A stretch of DNA of 64,000 bases. Source: Notospermus geniculatus. Its lineage: Eukaryota; Nemertea; Pilidiophora; Heteronemertea; Lineidae. The stretch is taken from positions 273,593 through 337,592 of the forward strand of contig NMRB01000402.1 of assembly GCA_002633025.1 (NCBI GenBank), written 5' to 3'. Each line of letters opens with the position of its first letter. The first letter of the stretch is position 1. The position numbers were made by a program, and so were the translations under genes. Under the pieces are notes generated by a model. The model saw only the letters and a list, made by a program, of their open reading frames with translations, ran no database searches and was not told where the DNA came from. Of the stretch, positions 34,479 to 45,900 are shown one piece after another.

Positions 34479-35125
34479 GATCCACCCTCTGGCACTAACA
34501 GAAGTTATACAACACGCAGATCGTTTCATTGAGTGAGCGAACAAATTGCACTTGTCACTACAGAAGTAAATCGTGCTTCTAAAGAGGAAATGAGTGGATA
34601 GAATGCCAAGCTTTCAGTTCCAAAAGTTACCTTAAGATGTTGATCGATTGCAGCACGCACAAAGATGGAATATTCAAATATGTTATGAACTTAGTGTGAT
34701 CCTCTCCACACGCTACTCGCTACTTAGCATAAATCATAATCATAATCGGACAACGGCATCCAAGCATCGGTTCTTTCTTCTTTCTACCTATCGTTAATCA
34801 CGGCGAGTTTTTCTTTTTAATGGAAGCACGTGAAGAGTTCTATCGCGAAATGGTGTCGTGCAGTTCTAACGCTGTAAAACCGACTAAGCAGATGATGAAT
34901 GTCATCATTTCTTGAAAGGCAACATTTTTCTTGAACATAATTTGTGAAGTAACGTCGGAACTAATTTCTTGTCTATGACAATTTCGTTCGAGTTATAATT
35001 TTTTTACCGCTGGCTTCCGTAGCTTCAAATGATTCTCTGAACTTTTAAGACTTGCCTCCGTTGCTCATCTGTGACAGGATAGAAAGTTGGTAACCAGCAT
35101 GTAACGTTCTTATCTTCTGAAAATA

Positions 35126-35265
35126 GGGAGTTTGAGAAATCAAACGATAAACGTTAACTTTGCGACAACGTTATTTTTTGTACCCAAAATGCAATGTATA
35201 ATCTGGTAAATTCGCAATAACGTTGTCGTAAAGTTAACATTAATCGTTTGATTTCTTAAACTCCC
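35126..35265. mobile_element. MITE family B-like copy B3
   Basis: The arms GGGAGTTTGAGAAATCAAAC then GATAAACGTTAACTTTGCGA are mirrored by a right arm ending GATTTCTTAAACTCCC. The core differs from B1/B2 (it contains ACCCAAAATGCAATGT), so this is a subfamily. It lies inside the 681-bp duplication. Confidence 0.75.
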
Positions 35266-35348
35266 TGATGGCTAAACCAAGGGGAGCTCTCGTCTCTCTT
35301 CAATGCATGGCAATGACTGATACTCCAGGTGAAAGATCGTGTCCACGT

Positions 35349-35423
35349 TCGGCATGGGTTCGAACCCACGACTTACGAATGATTGCCATTTGACAGCCAA
35401 GCCTCTCTCACCACATGCAGCCG
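35349..35423 (-). other. tRNA-like segment, possible SINE head (copy 1)
   Basis: On the minus strand a B-box-like GGGTTCGAACCCATGCC follows a region with a rough A-box-like GTGGTGAGAGAGGCTTGG about 50 bp upstream. The T-arm would need a six-base loop, and I cannot draw a full cloverleaf. It therefore looks like a tRNA-derived SINE head or a decayed tRNA rather than a functional gene. It recurs in the duplicated copy near 36032-36100, where the upstream part is shortened. Confidence 0.35.
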
Positions 35424-35818
35424 TCAGGCAGAGCAAGTTGACGACTGCGAAGTACTTGAAGACTGGTGATTATTGGTGTTGACTGTGAATGATAATACTT
35501 GCTGACACCTCGTCAGCGAGTTATTTCACGGCCGAATAACACATTATACTTGTGTCTCCAAACAGGTGGATTTATAGATCAGGGTCACGAAGGAGGATCA
35601 TTTCCGCTGATCTCAATTTCTAGAAGTTATTTTTTTCTCCCGGATGGATGGTTGGGGGATTGCGTGGTATGATCGCGGCGGATGGTGATTTATACCCAAT
35701 GGTATCGCGAGAAATTCAAATGATTCTCTGAACTTTTAAGACTTTAGCCTCCGTTGCTCATCTGTGACAGGATAGAAAGTTGGTAACCAGCATGTAACGT
35801 TCTTATCTTCTGAAAATA

Positions 35819-35958
35819 GGGAGTTTGAGAAATCAAACGATAAACGTTAACTTTACGACAACGTTATTTTTTGTACCCAAAATGCAATGTATTATCTGGT
35901 AAATTCGCAATAACGTTGCCGTAAAGTTAACATTAATCGTTTGATTTCTTAAACTCCC
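35819..35958. mobile_element. MITE family B-like copy B4 (duplicate of B3)
   Basis: This is the counterpart of B3 in the second tandem copy, with the same termini GGGAGTTTGAGAAATC and ATTTCTTAAACTCCC and a few substitutions. Because it lies within the duplication, it was copied by that event and was not independently inserted. Confidence 0.75.
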
Positions 35959-36799
35959 TGATGGCTAAGCCAAGGGGAGCTTGCGTCTCTCTCATGCTTG
36001 GCAATGACTGATACTCTAGGTGAAAGATCGTGTCCACGTTCGGCATGGGTTCGAACCCACGACTTACGAATGATTGCCATTTGACAGCCAAGCCACATGT
36101 AGCCGTCAGGCAGAGCAAGTTGACGACTGCGAAGTACTTGAAGACTGGTGATTATTGGTGTTGACTGCGAATGATAATACTTGCTGACACCTCGTCAGCG
36201 AGTTATTTCACGGCCGAATAACACATTATACTTGTGTCTCCAAACAGGTGGATTTATAGATCAGGGTCACGAACGAAGATCATTTCCGCTGATCTCAATT
36301 TCGAGAAGTTATTTTTTTCTCCCGGATGGATGGTTGGGGGATTGCGTGGTATGATCGCGGCGGATGGTGATTTATACCCAATGGTATCGCGAGAATTGAT
36401 GTGACGGGGACACGAGAGGATAAACATTAATATTGTTATCTCATGGTTGCTGTTGGGAGCTGATCACTTTTTTCGCTTCAGAAGCAGTGTGTAATTGGGA
36501 AAAGATAAACTATGTCACGAGAAGCGATTATTAACCGGTGATTTTTTGACATTGTGTCGGGTTCCAAACTGGTAATTGTCTTCTTTACGTCATCAGAACC
36601 AGCGGTGGTTGATTCATGACCACACTCCTGTTAGACTAGCGAATCAACTCGCTGTTGGACTCCATCAACAAACAGAACCGACGCTAGACTCCCAAAACAA
36701 GCTGCATGGAGAAGTGGTCACGTCTTTGCCTCGCGGTACGTATAGATCGTTTTCAATGACGTCACATATCCGACCTTGTGCTTGTTTACACATATCTTC

Positions 36800-36844
36800 A
36801 TTTTGGTTCCCGAAGCCACCACTAGGGCTTCGGGAACCAAAATT
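36800..36844. repeat. Perfect 17-bp stem hairpin
   Basis: TTTTGGTTCCCGAAGCC and GGCTTCGGGAACCAAAA are exact inverted copies separated by about a dozen bases. The flanks (ATATCTTCA and TTATGTATCT) are weakly symmetric. It is probably the core of a small foldback element. An isolated hairpin at this position has no other evident role. Confidence 0.65.
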
Positions 36845-37389
36845 ATGTATCTTCAGTGACTCACTCCATCCTCAAATAACTTACATCTACTACAAGGCAA
36901 TAGGCCGAGACAGAAGACGTGATTTATTCGTACTCGCCATTCCTAACGGCTGTTTATCACAAAACCGTTTAATAGAAGAAACTTATGGGCAGAAGTCCCA
37001 GGCCCCAAAGTGGTAAAAAGGCACAATCTAAAGCTGAAACATTCAACAACAAACCTCACGGCACAACAAGTTTTCAAAGATCCTTGATATTTCTCAGCCT
37101 TCCTTGGGCGAGAGAAAAACGTCATTAGCACGTCTTGCGAACAAAAAGCATTGGATGTTCACACTGTCTTTCTCAGTATCGCCAACGGGAGAAGACCAAA
37201 GCCCAATTTTATAATTAGTTGAGATTAATCTGTTATCATTGTTAGCGAGAGCAGCCGTCAGCGATTTGAAGAAGCTCGTGGTGATACCAGTCTACTGTCA
37301 GATGATGGCAAAGAAATAGGCGATAATTGACAAGGTGAGGTATGACTTTCTCTTCGAAGTGACTGATTCGTAGGCTGAAGCTTTTTCAG

Positions 37390-37915
37390 GTGTGGCTCCA
37401 CGTGAGTGTTTTCTCGCATAAGTTGGCTCTCTATGGGCAACTCAACCATATAAAGCTATGGCAGTCATTTGTGCCATTGGGATTCAGCGTAAGCAAACCA
37501 ACTATGGGTAACTGGACCATAGAAAGCTACGGCAGTCATTTGTGCCACTGGGATTCAGCGTAAGCAAACCAACTATGGGTAACTCGACCATAGAAAGCTA
37601 CGGCAGTCATTTGTGCCACTGGGATGCAGGGTAAGCAAACCAACTATGGGTAACTGGACCATAGAAAGCTACGGCAGTCATTTGTGCCATTGGGATGCAA
37701 CGTAAGCAAACCAACTATGAGTAACTCGACCATAGAAAGCTATGGCAGTCATTTGTGCCACTGGGATGCAGGGTAAGCAAACCAACTATGGGTAACTGGA
37801 CCATAGAAAGCTATGGCAGTCATTTGTGCCATTGGGATGCAACGTAAGCAAACCAACAATGAACTTCCCATTGGGAGCCAACTCGAGAGAAAACTCTCAC
37901 GTGAAGCAGGGCCTT
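37390..37915 (+). mobile_element. Family T element T4 with internal 71-bp array
   Basis: The left end (CACGTGAGTGTTTTCTCGCA, then AGTTGGCTCTC) and the right end (GGGAGCCAACTCGAGAGAAA, then ACTCTCACGTG) are inverted repeats. The interior from 37435 to 37860 is six tandem 71-bp units, each with CCATAGAAAGCTA (CCATATAAAGCTA in the first) and AGTCATTTGTGCCA. The shorter copy at 0.7-0.9 kb has one related unit. A TIR element carrying a variable internal minisatellite is unusual but known in invertebrate non-autonomous elements. Short open frames over it are by-products. Confidence 0.75.
37435..37860 (+). repeat. 71-bp minisatellite, six units, with dimer structure
   Basis: The period is exactly 71 bp between successive GGGTAACTGGACC/GGGTAACTCGACC starts. 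Units 3 and 5 end GATGCAGGGTAAGC and units 4 and 6 end GATGCAACGTAAGC, so the last four units form two 142-bp dimers. Units 1 and 2 share GATTCAGCGTAAGC. There are no variable spacers, so this is not a CRISPR-like array. Confidence 0.85.
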
Positions 37916-38739
37916 TGATGACCAAAGAATCAACACATACGTCGTTAGATGTCCTACTTTGTAGAGGAGCTGCTGTACTGAAGTGGCTGACAGGCCTAAT
38001 ACCGCACAACTGATATGCAGGCTACATTGAGAAGCCTTCTCACCAAATGTCATAAAGCCCCCGTATCTGTCTTAACACTACAATGCCCTGTTCACCTGCG
38101 CTAAAAAATGCATCATTATATTCTCTAATATCATCGAACATGTTTTGCAGAAACCATACTAGAGTTTATAATGAATATTATTTCCCCAACACTGAGCAGC
38201 GAAGGTGTGTCAACAAGTCGATGTTTTCAACCGCCCTGGATTTGTAATCGTTCTTAAGATCCCAAGAGAATCACGCACTCAATGAAATTTAATTAAACAT
38301 AAGATCATCACCTTAAATCAGGTTTGGAATCGTAACCTTTGGATGAAGCCTCGTAATTAGACAGAAATATTATATTGAGAATAATGTTCTCTTCCCTTTG
38401 ATGAATGATATAAAGAGCTATTCATCCATTAACTTGGGAAATTAGCATATTTGAACCGTTTTTCTCGTAAGAATTGTCTTTCAGAAGTTGATCAACAGCG
38501 GATGAGAAGATTCATCATTTCTCTAACTGAATGAAACAATCATGAGGTGATGATTAATACAGGATTAACTCTCTTCGATCTGGTGGCAAATTGGTTTGAG
38601 TTTAGAAATGGCAAGGGAACGTTGTCGTCAAGAACATAACGTCTCAGAAGGCTGGCTATCGATCTTTCACTGATTAGAGGCATTTTCATAACCATAGGAG
38701 CTAACTAGGCCTATGCTACATTTTGTACACAGCGCGTCC

Positions 38740-38880
38740 ACGAAAGCGAACGCGGCAAAAGCTTTCTTCCTTTCCCACCAAGCTGCTATGAACAAAAGTA
38801 ATTTCCCGCCTTTCCGCGAGATTGCGAACGCGGCAAAATCTTTTCTCGTCCCGCTCGTTCTGTACAAAGCTTTTTCAGCG
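38740..38880 (+). repeat. Dispersed repeat with two GAACGCGGCAAAA motifs
   Basis: GCGAACGCGGCAAAAGCTTT and GCGAACGCGGCAAAATCTTT occur 79 bp apart in direct orientation, each followed by TCCCGC/TCCCACC-type sequence. The first matches the inverted repeat at 23.2 kb. The overlapping plus and minus open frames come from this repeat. Confidence 0.5.
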
Positions 38881-39656
38881 TTCCTGGCCAGCAATGCCAG
38901 GATCGCTTTATCTTCCCTGACAATGGGGAAGCGTGGTCAAGGGGGAATGACAGTAGGCCTTGATATGCCAAGATGGAGTCGCGTATGTATGGATTGATTG
39001 ATACGCAAGGACATCATGATGAAACCCTTTAACGTTACGACCTTTCTTATCTGTTCACATGTGTTTCTTGATAAACATGATGATTGATGATTATGAAGGA
39101 ATACGTGATACGAATATATGAAGTCATTTATCATGTCAATATAATGGGGAGCCTGAATACTTATTCCCATGTTCATTTCATTTTCTTGATTCAATTTTAA
39201 TGATTCAACCTTGAAATAAAGTGTAGTCATACATTACGTGCGTCAAGATTGATGATTATTTATAAGTCATTATCAACATTCAAAGGGAAAATTCAAAGGA
39301 AATACGATCGAAGGCAAGTTTTTGAGCAAGTGAGACTTCAGCGTAAAGTCTACTTGATTCTTGGTGCTATTTTTAATCTTCTTGTTTGTCGACTTAAATG
39401 ACATTTAGACAGATATTAAAGACCTGGAGTCATTACTATTTGGAAAGGTTTCATTGAGTCGATCTTCAACACTTCAATGTCATTTGAAGGTTCAAACTGG
39501 ATATGTCAAAGTATAATCGTCATAGTGTCAGTTATCCAAAGGATTCGTGGCCAAGGTTTGGATGAAGAAAGCACCGCTTTTTCTTCACCATCTCGACAGT
39601 ATGTTCGCCATTAAACACAAGAAAGTCACTGAAGTATGGTTTTTGAATGTCCACTC

Positions 39657-40034
39657 GCAGTCATTGAAGTTGTAAGAGTTACTTTAGAGTGTGGAGCTTA
39701 CGGTCATTGAAGTTAGAAGAGGTAATATAGGGTGTAGAACGCAGTCATTGAAGTCATAGACGTGACTTTAGAGTAGAACACACGGTCATTGAAGTCATAA
39801 ACGTGATTATAGAGTGTAGAACGCACAGTCACTTAAGTCATAGGAGTGACTTTAGAGTGTATAGAACTCACGGTCATTGAAGTTATGAAAGTGACTTTAG
39901 AGTGTAGGCTCACAGTCATTGAAGTCAAGAGATGACCAGGCCGGTAGCGTGTAAAACTCACGGTCATAAGAGTGACGTTAGAGTGTAGATTCGCAGTCAT
40001 CGATGTCATGAGTGACTTTAGAGTACAGAGATGC
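39657..40034 (+). repeat. Minisatellite, about nine units of 40-48 bp
   Basis: Each unit contains a version of GTCATTGAAGTCATA, then GTGACTTTAGAGTGTAGA, then AC(G/T)CAC(A/G). Unit length varies because of small indels, and one unit near 39930-39960 has lost its start. The minus-strand open frame at 39833-40096 is repeat-derived. Confidence 0.8.
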
Positions 40035-40039
40035 ATCTC

Positions 40040-42240
40040 CGAGTTAGCGATGCCGATAAACAAACGCGCAATAAGCAGAACTCCCATTCCCTTCAAATTT
40101 CCTTTTAGAAATAAGTCAATCTCCGAAAATTGAATCGCTCGAGCGTAAAATCACTTAAACTTTCGTGACTAATCCCTTCATTCTATTATATCTAATATGC
40201 TCTTTAGGAATGCGCCCAATAATCGTTTGCGATTTCATCACGGATACCGCTTGAGGCTTATGGCCGTGTCACAGTCAACAGGATATCGGGATGACTGTCA
40301 GAGGTCAAGGTCGGGATCATGGTGGATGGAATCGTATCTTTCATTACTTGGAATGAACATTGCTGGCTTCATCCACTTACCGTACGGGTTTTAGTGGAAC
40401 TCAGACCGGTGGTCCTTCTTACCATGGCCCTATTGAAGCCCTGTCAAGTAATTACATGTAACTCAAATGACCCTCGGCCCTGCTTGCTTCAAGAGATCAC
40501 TCAGTGGCCCCGGTGAAACATTTCTGAACGTTCCTCATCTGTGAGTATTCCCCTATCATTGTCTGATGGAATAAGCTGCGACTTGACAACAGGGGACACA
40601 CAGAGAAACATGTGACGTACCTGCAAGCGTTTCCCAAACAATAAGGGGTAAACAACCACACATGGAAACACTGGCAGATGTTACACTGCTGTGGCTCTCG
40701 TGTTGCTCCTTCACAACAAGGCTACTAAGACCCAGTGTAATATCAGTAATGATTCTGCAGTTTTCAATAAGTTTCTATAAGTTCCATTTATTTCCATGGC
40801 GAAAGCTAGAGTATATAGATCTACGTTTGAGTCGTCCTCGAAGTCTCATAATCATTTAAGCACGATCGTTGGTCCTAGTATATAACTACAGCTCCTAGAT
40901 ATTAAATTAGTTTGTCGAGATGTCATTTCAATATCCAGCCCATGATGAGGCGGAGGCCAATTGAACTATAAGGTTTCGGAAATTGCTTGCATCGTTGTCA
41001 ATTCAGGTTTCGTGGGAGAGAATTTAATTGATATATCCTGCACTATTCTGACAGGTTGTCAAATCAAATGGTCCCAAATATCCGGGACTGTCATTCACAA
41101 AATAAGCCAAGCTGAGAGTACACAGAAAAAAATCATTTACAACACGTACATTTGTGATTTTTTTCAGCTTAGAAACAGAAAAGTAGCCTATCTGGTAGAC
41201 ATTTGTCTCTCACTGAGAGTATAACTTCTGTACATTACTTTAATAAGTTCAAAGTTATGCATCAAAATTCATGTCGATCTCACAGGTCCTATTCGAAAGA
41301 CCACTGACGTTCAATACCATTCCAGGGTTATTGGCCACTCTGGACATTTGTCCGATTTGAAACTCAGATTAGAATGTCGGTAATGCAACGACTACGTTGC
41401 TCCACATGGACGATTACCCTTGTGATTTTGTCTCATGTACCTAGCAGTTTTAAATCTACTGTTTCCATTATGAACTCATTTTTGGGACATGTTATATGCG
41501 CAGCAAGACTGGTGTCGGAAAGGAAACAGCGATGAAAAAAACGGGGATTTGAATAGTCTTCTTCAAAGACGTGTGCGGAGACCCGGATGATGAATCAGTA
41601 TGACTGTAAGGAACCAGCCGCGATAAAACAGTCTGATACCGACCGTATTAACACGCATGGATCATTCGCGGTTCCGTGATTACACGAAAAAGATAACGAC
41701 AACCACAACAGCATTATCATTCATTGACAGCTTTGGCGCGCGGTTGTTGATAGAACAAGAACGGAGACGAAACGATAGCTTCAAAGAGTTCTACACTATC
41801 GCTTTTTTATCGCCAGTCTTTTGCTCATTATCGTTGCAAAAAGTTCAGTGCGGACTCGTACCTCTATAGATAGGCAGATAGGAAGTGTCGTCATGTAGAC
41901 GTGATTTAGGCAAGGAAAGCGATAAAGCCTCTTTGCAGATGTAAAATTGGCTGAACACGGAAAAGGAATCAACTCAGGCAGTAACGGGCTTGTTTTTCGG
42001 CTTAACAAATCATGACCGGCTTTGCTTATTTCTCCTATCTTTTCGGTCGCGTGACTTGTCATTTTTTCGCGTGTTACTTTTGGATAAGCACTGAACATTT
42101 CATATCCAATAATTATACATTTAGTTTTTCCAACACGGGAAATAACCGGTGATAACGACATCGTGCAGCAGGTAAAGGAAATTGGTGTAAAAAGGCCAGG
42201 AACGTATTCACTGTGGAGATTCGTACACTGACAAGAGGGC
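40040..42240. other. No recognisable gene or repeat
   Basis: Open frames up to 180 codons occur only at the right edge on the minus strand (41796-42338), where the frame runs into foldback L. None has a motif that I can assign. Confidence 0.4.
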
Positions 42241-42248
42241 GTGTCCTT

Positions 42249-42482
42249 ATACGGGAGAATCCAACTTACCTCGACGCGAGTCCAGATCAGAAAAATTTTG
42301 TAAGTTCTAAAAATATCGTAATATTTTAGGGGTAGCATAATGGTAGATGGAACCGCTTAGGTATATATAATACAAGCTGTTCCATTTACCATTACGCTAC
42401 CCCTCTATATTACGGTATTATTAGAACTTAGAAAATTTTTATGATATGGACTCGCGTCGAGGTAAGTTGGATTCTCCCGTAT
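42249..42482. mobile_element. Foldback element L with 35-bp perfect ends
   Basis: The outer 35 bp are exact inverted copies, beginning ATACGGGAGAATCCAACTTA and continuing CCTCGACGCGAGTCC. A second paired block lies inside (GGGGTAGCATAATGGTAGAT / ATTTACCATTACGCTACCCC), with AT-rich spacers between. The perfect outer arms suggest recent mobility or gene conversion. Two blocks of different similarity may mean a foldback nested in another. One copy is in this window. Confidence 0.75.
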
Positions 42483-42864
42483 GTTTTACTCATCCGGTCG
42501 CCACGACAACTGAAAACTTGCTGGATACCACACCAATATTGGCGATTGTTGGATCGTTTAGTTGTTGGCGTCGTCGTTGAAATACTGCCACCTGCAGAAG
42601 CCTCATCCACAGGCCGTCTTCGCGTCGATATCAACAGGTAGCCTACTAGTTAATGTTTGAAGTAGAAAAACTTGGTTGTGATCGGTCTCAGATTCCTTTC
42701 GTCTTTGCTGACCACTCCAGTTGAAGATTGTGGACAGGAAAGGGACAGTGTCCCTATCCCTTCAGTCCGGCAACGTCTGTTTATTCGGCGTTTTCGGAGC
42801 AAAACGACTGAAAATCCTCCAGTTGCCGTCACGATTGAGGGGTGATCACACTTGATGTATCTGC

Positions 42865-42937
42865 TGATCACAAGCGTAGTGGTGAGTATCTCCGCTTGTC
42901 ACGCGGGAGACCCGCAATTGATTCCCGGCCGGCGAGG
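42865..42937 (+). pseudogene. tRNA-Asp(GTC)-like sequence, degenerate, at left edge of duplicated unit
   Basis: The D-arm to 3' end reads GTAGTGGTGAGTATCTCCGC then TTGTCACGCGGGAGACCC, as in animal tRNA-Asp, with the GTC anticodon in a proper seven-base loop. The 5' acceptor strand is poorly preserved. The T-stem is broken (CCGCAATTGATTCCCGG) and the 3' acceptor reads CCGGCGAGG. A T-run follows about 18 bases downstream, as in Pol III terminators. It is most likely a tRNA pseudogene. Confidence 0.7.
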
Positions 42938-45900
42938 TAAATTTTGGGCAAATTTTTTTCGCCGACTGTTTTTTAAAATGAAAGATAAGCTGCGTCCCTC
43001 GTCACCTGTTTAAAATGTTTCGTGGTCATTTTTTTTAAATAATTTTTTAGTTCCCTGACTATTGGCAGCAGGGCTGATCAATTAGACAAGCTCCAACCCG
43101 TCAGTCATCACCACTATCTGTCAATCACCGCAATTATCAACTGACTTTCGATCACCGTCATGAGGAAGGGCGCGGTAAGGGCCATGTTTGCGTACGATTC
43201 ATGCCTGCAACGCAGAAGTGAGGACAACGCCCTTCTTGTCAGTGTACGAATCACCACGATGACTAGCAACCAGGCCCCTTTTTTACGACGTGTACATGCA
43301 CCTCGTCTCTACGCTGAAAGTGACTTAGGGCTCAATTTACGGCAGACGTCACCAGACGAAAAAATTGACGGCGGAGATGATATGCCGTGTCTTCGCGACA
43401 CCTTTTGTTTACATAAGATGGACAGTGTGGACATTGTAGATTGGCCTGTGAGAATCATGACCCATCCAATTCACAGTACGACAAAAGAATCACAACTAAT
43501 GGTGATGACTCTTTCTCCCCTATGGCACCTGCGTTCAGCAGTCTAGACAGGTCGACTGTCGACACACCAATTTACGTTTATCATCACCGAAGAGGATTTT
43601 CCATGGCGCTGCTGAAGGTGGGAAATTTTTTAACATTTTCTGCGGCATTTTTTGCAACAGTGACGCAGAAAACTTCATTCAGGAAATCATTGCACCGACA
43701 GAACTCGCCCTGCTTGACTTATATAACGATTTGCCTCCTTTTTTATTTCATTCATTTCCGCCATTGAGAGGAAATGAAGCCAGACAGCTTTGAATACTCC
43801 ATCTCAGGGCATGCTTTCTGTTCTTTCACCCGAAATGGAACTTATTAATCTCTCCAGTGTTCTACTTAAAATACTTGAGGATGCCATTGGTAATGGTTGG
43901 TGGAAGCTCTGTTCAAATTCAACGACTGCCAAGAAAACGCGAGTATAGTTTCAATAGCAATGAACGCTGCGACTCCGATGAATTGAGTACAACGACAAAA
44001 AACCCGCAAAAGACGACACCACGAGTGACAAATAGATATTTTCTTAGTAAACATCGCGGATGAATTGGCTTTTCGGCACTGACTCTGTTGCTGCGATTTC
44101 ACGCTATTATGTACTTGCCAATACCATTCCCTTAGAGTTGCTGTTTACGATAAACAAGAATCTAACGGGGTGAGATTCTCACCACGTGAACTTGGCAAGT
44201 TAGAAAACATCTTTTGTTCAAATTGTCAGAAAAAAACAGAAACGTCCTTTCTTCGATATACGATGCTGTGGTATTCTTCAAGGTTTTGTCGCTTGAATCA
44301 ACCCCCGTTGGCAATCTGCCTGTTTGCAGAACCTATCATCTTTTCGGTGGGTGGATGTGCCCCCTCAACTTGCTCACATCAGCACCTGCTTCTCCTGACA
44401 ACGTAAACCATTTCTATTTGTCAGTTTCTCATGCCGTTAGGGAGAGAACGTCAATGGTGATTACCAGGTTTCCTTGTCTCCCAAGATTGCAGACATGTCC
44501 TGTTGATAATTTGCATAGCGAACCACCATTAACATACAGCGAGAAGTTCCTTTCACCACACGCACGAATCGATCTGCATGAAGTGCACATCCCTGTCAAC
44601 CGAGCCCGGAACCAAGTGAATTTACCAATTTCCTCCTGAATTAATCTGTCACAGACACACGTACATGAAATCCTTATATCCATAATCTTTCGAGACCGAC
44701 CTTGTCAGTGAAATTGCTACTAGGAAACTGCGTGCTGGCAAAGTGGTCGGTAATGGAATTTTCAAATTACTAGTTAGGGTAGCATTTCTCACCGACCACG
44801 CATGGAAAGGACAAGGGTCACGTGATCCAATGCTGCTGGAACAAACTTTCTGCAAGATGACCTTGAAACTTCAAGTCCTTCCTGACACGTCAGGCTGTTT
44901 TGGGAGACACTTCCGCTCTTCACTACACAACTTTCAGTGGATATGATCATGATCATGATACTGCGCTTACTGTATGAGAACCACGGGCCTTATTCACGTA
45001 GGTCTTGTGACTCTACTGAGTGCGTGAACAATTGTCCATTGTTGGTAACCTATTGTTCATATCAGCCAGACAAAGGAGCCTTTGTGAAGTTCGGGACAAC
45101 ATGTCGTAGATCAGAGAGAGTTGAGGAAATTCAAGCCCACAAGTATGATTTCTTTCCGTCATCAATGGCCACCTTCATTTCTTGAGAGGCAGCCAACTTG
45201 GGCCTTGAACATTTTCATGAAATGAGAAATACTGAAACGCCAAACTGAGGGCACAAATAATCAGGCGGGGTGGGGGTTGATAAGAGGCAGCACCTTCAAC
45301 GCCTTGGATTCTTTGGCACGGAAGGGTTAAGTCAGCAGTAGGACAAACGCTTGCTCCTAAAAGCACCAACGATTGGCGTGTGCTGTAGTCTTGTGTCATT
45401 ATCTTGTTATCTACTCGAAGTCCTTTAAAACTTGGCGGTTGGCAGCAGTTTCAGCCCGGAGTTTCAGGCGAACCAACTTTACGAAGATCCAGCGTCGACC
45501 AGCGCCTCCTGAGAACAAATCGATGAACCAACCGAACAGCGAGCTGAGCCTCGCAGAAGACGGTCATTGGTAAACATGATCGAGTTGACATTAACGATCT
45601 TTCTGAGAAACGGAAGTAGAACCAACTGTCATTAAGTTTTCATTACAGCACTGCCAGCAGAACTGAAATCATGATTTTTGGTTTCGCTTCATGAAATTCA
45701 CGTGTCATTTTTAGCGATCTTTTGAGGCTTGGCTCGGACATGCTGTGGGATTCTCGGTCTGAAACCAGAACCCACTGGTGCCATCATTCGAGCGCAAGAA
45801 GAGGGAAGAAGTTCACAGTTATGGTGTACTGCATGCTGTTATGGTCCGATATAACATAACATTGAAATCGAGGGAGCAATTTGGCTGTTTTTCAAGTTTA

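Larger units (their letters stand above)
35034..36397. repeat. 681-bp tandem duplication
   Basis: The segment 35034-35714, starting TTCAAATGATTCTCTGAAC and ending GGTATCGCGAGAA, is repeated head to tail at 35715-36397 with few differences. Small indels are present (for example TAAGACTTGCC versus TAAGACTTTAGCC, and CTCTCTCACCACATG versus CCACATG). Both copies carry a MITE B element and a tRNA-like segment. There is no N at the junction, so this could be a genuine recent duplication, though an allelic misjoin is still possible. Confidence 0.85.

Noticed and set aside
35349-35423. Functional tRNA gene
   Set aside because: Only the B-box and a rough A-box are present. The T-loop and acceptor stems do not form properly.
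37435-37860. Regular direct repeats resembling a CRISPR array
   Set aside because: The 71-bp units abut without unique spacers, and the context is eukaryotic mobile DNA.
41796-42338. 180-codon minus-strand open frame, among the longest here
   Set aside because: It runs into foldback L, has no motif, and its length is not remarkable for 64 kb of both strands.
42466-42475. Splice-donor-like GAGGTAAGT
   Set aside because: It lies in the terminal repeat of foldback L and has an exact inverted partner, with no coding exon before it.
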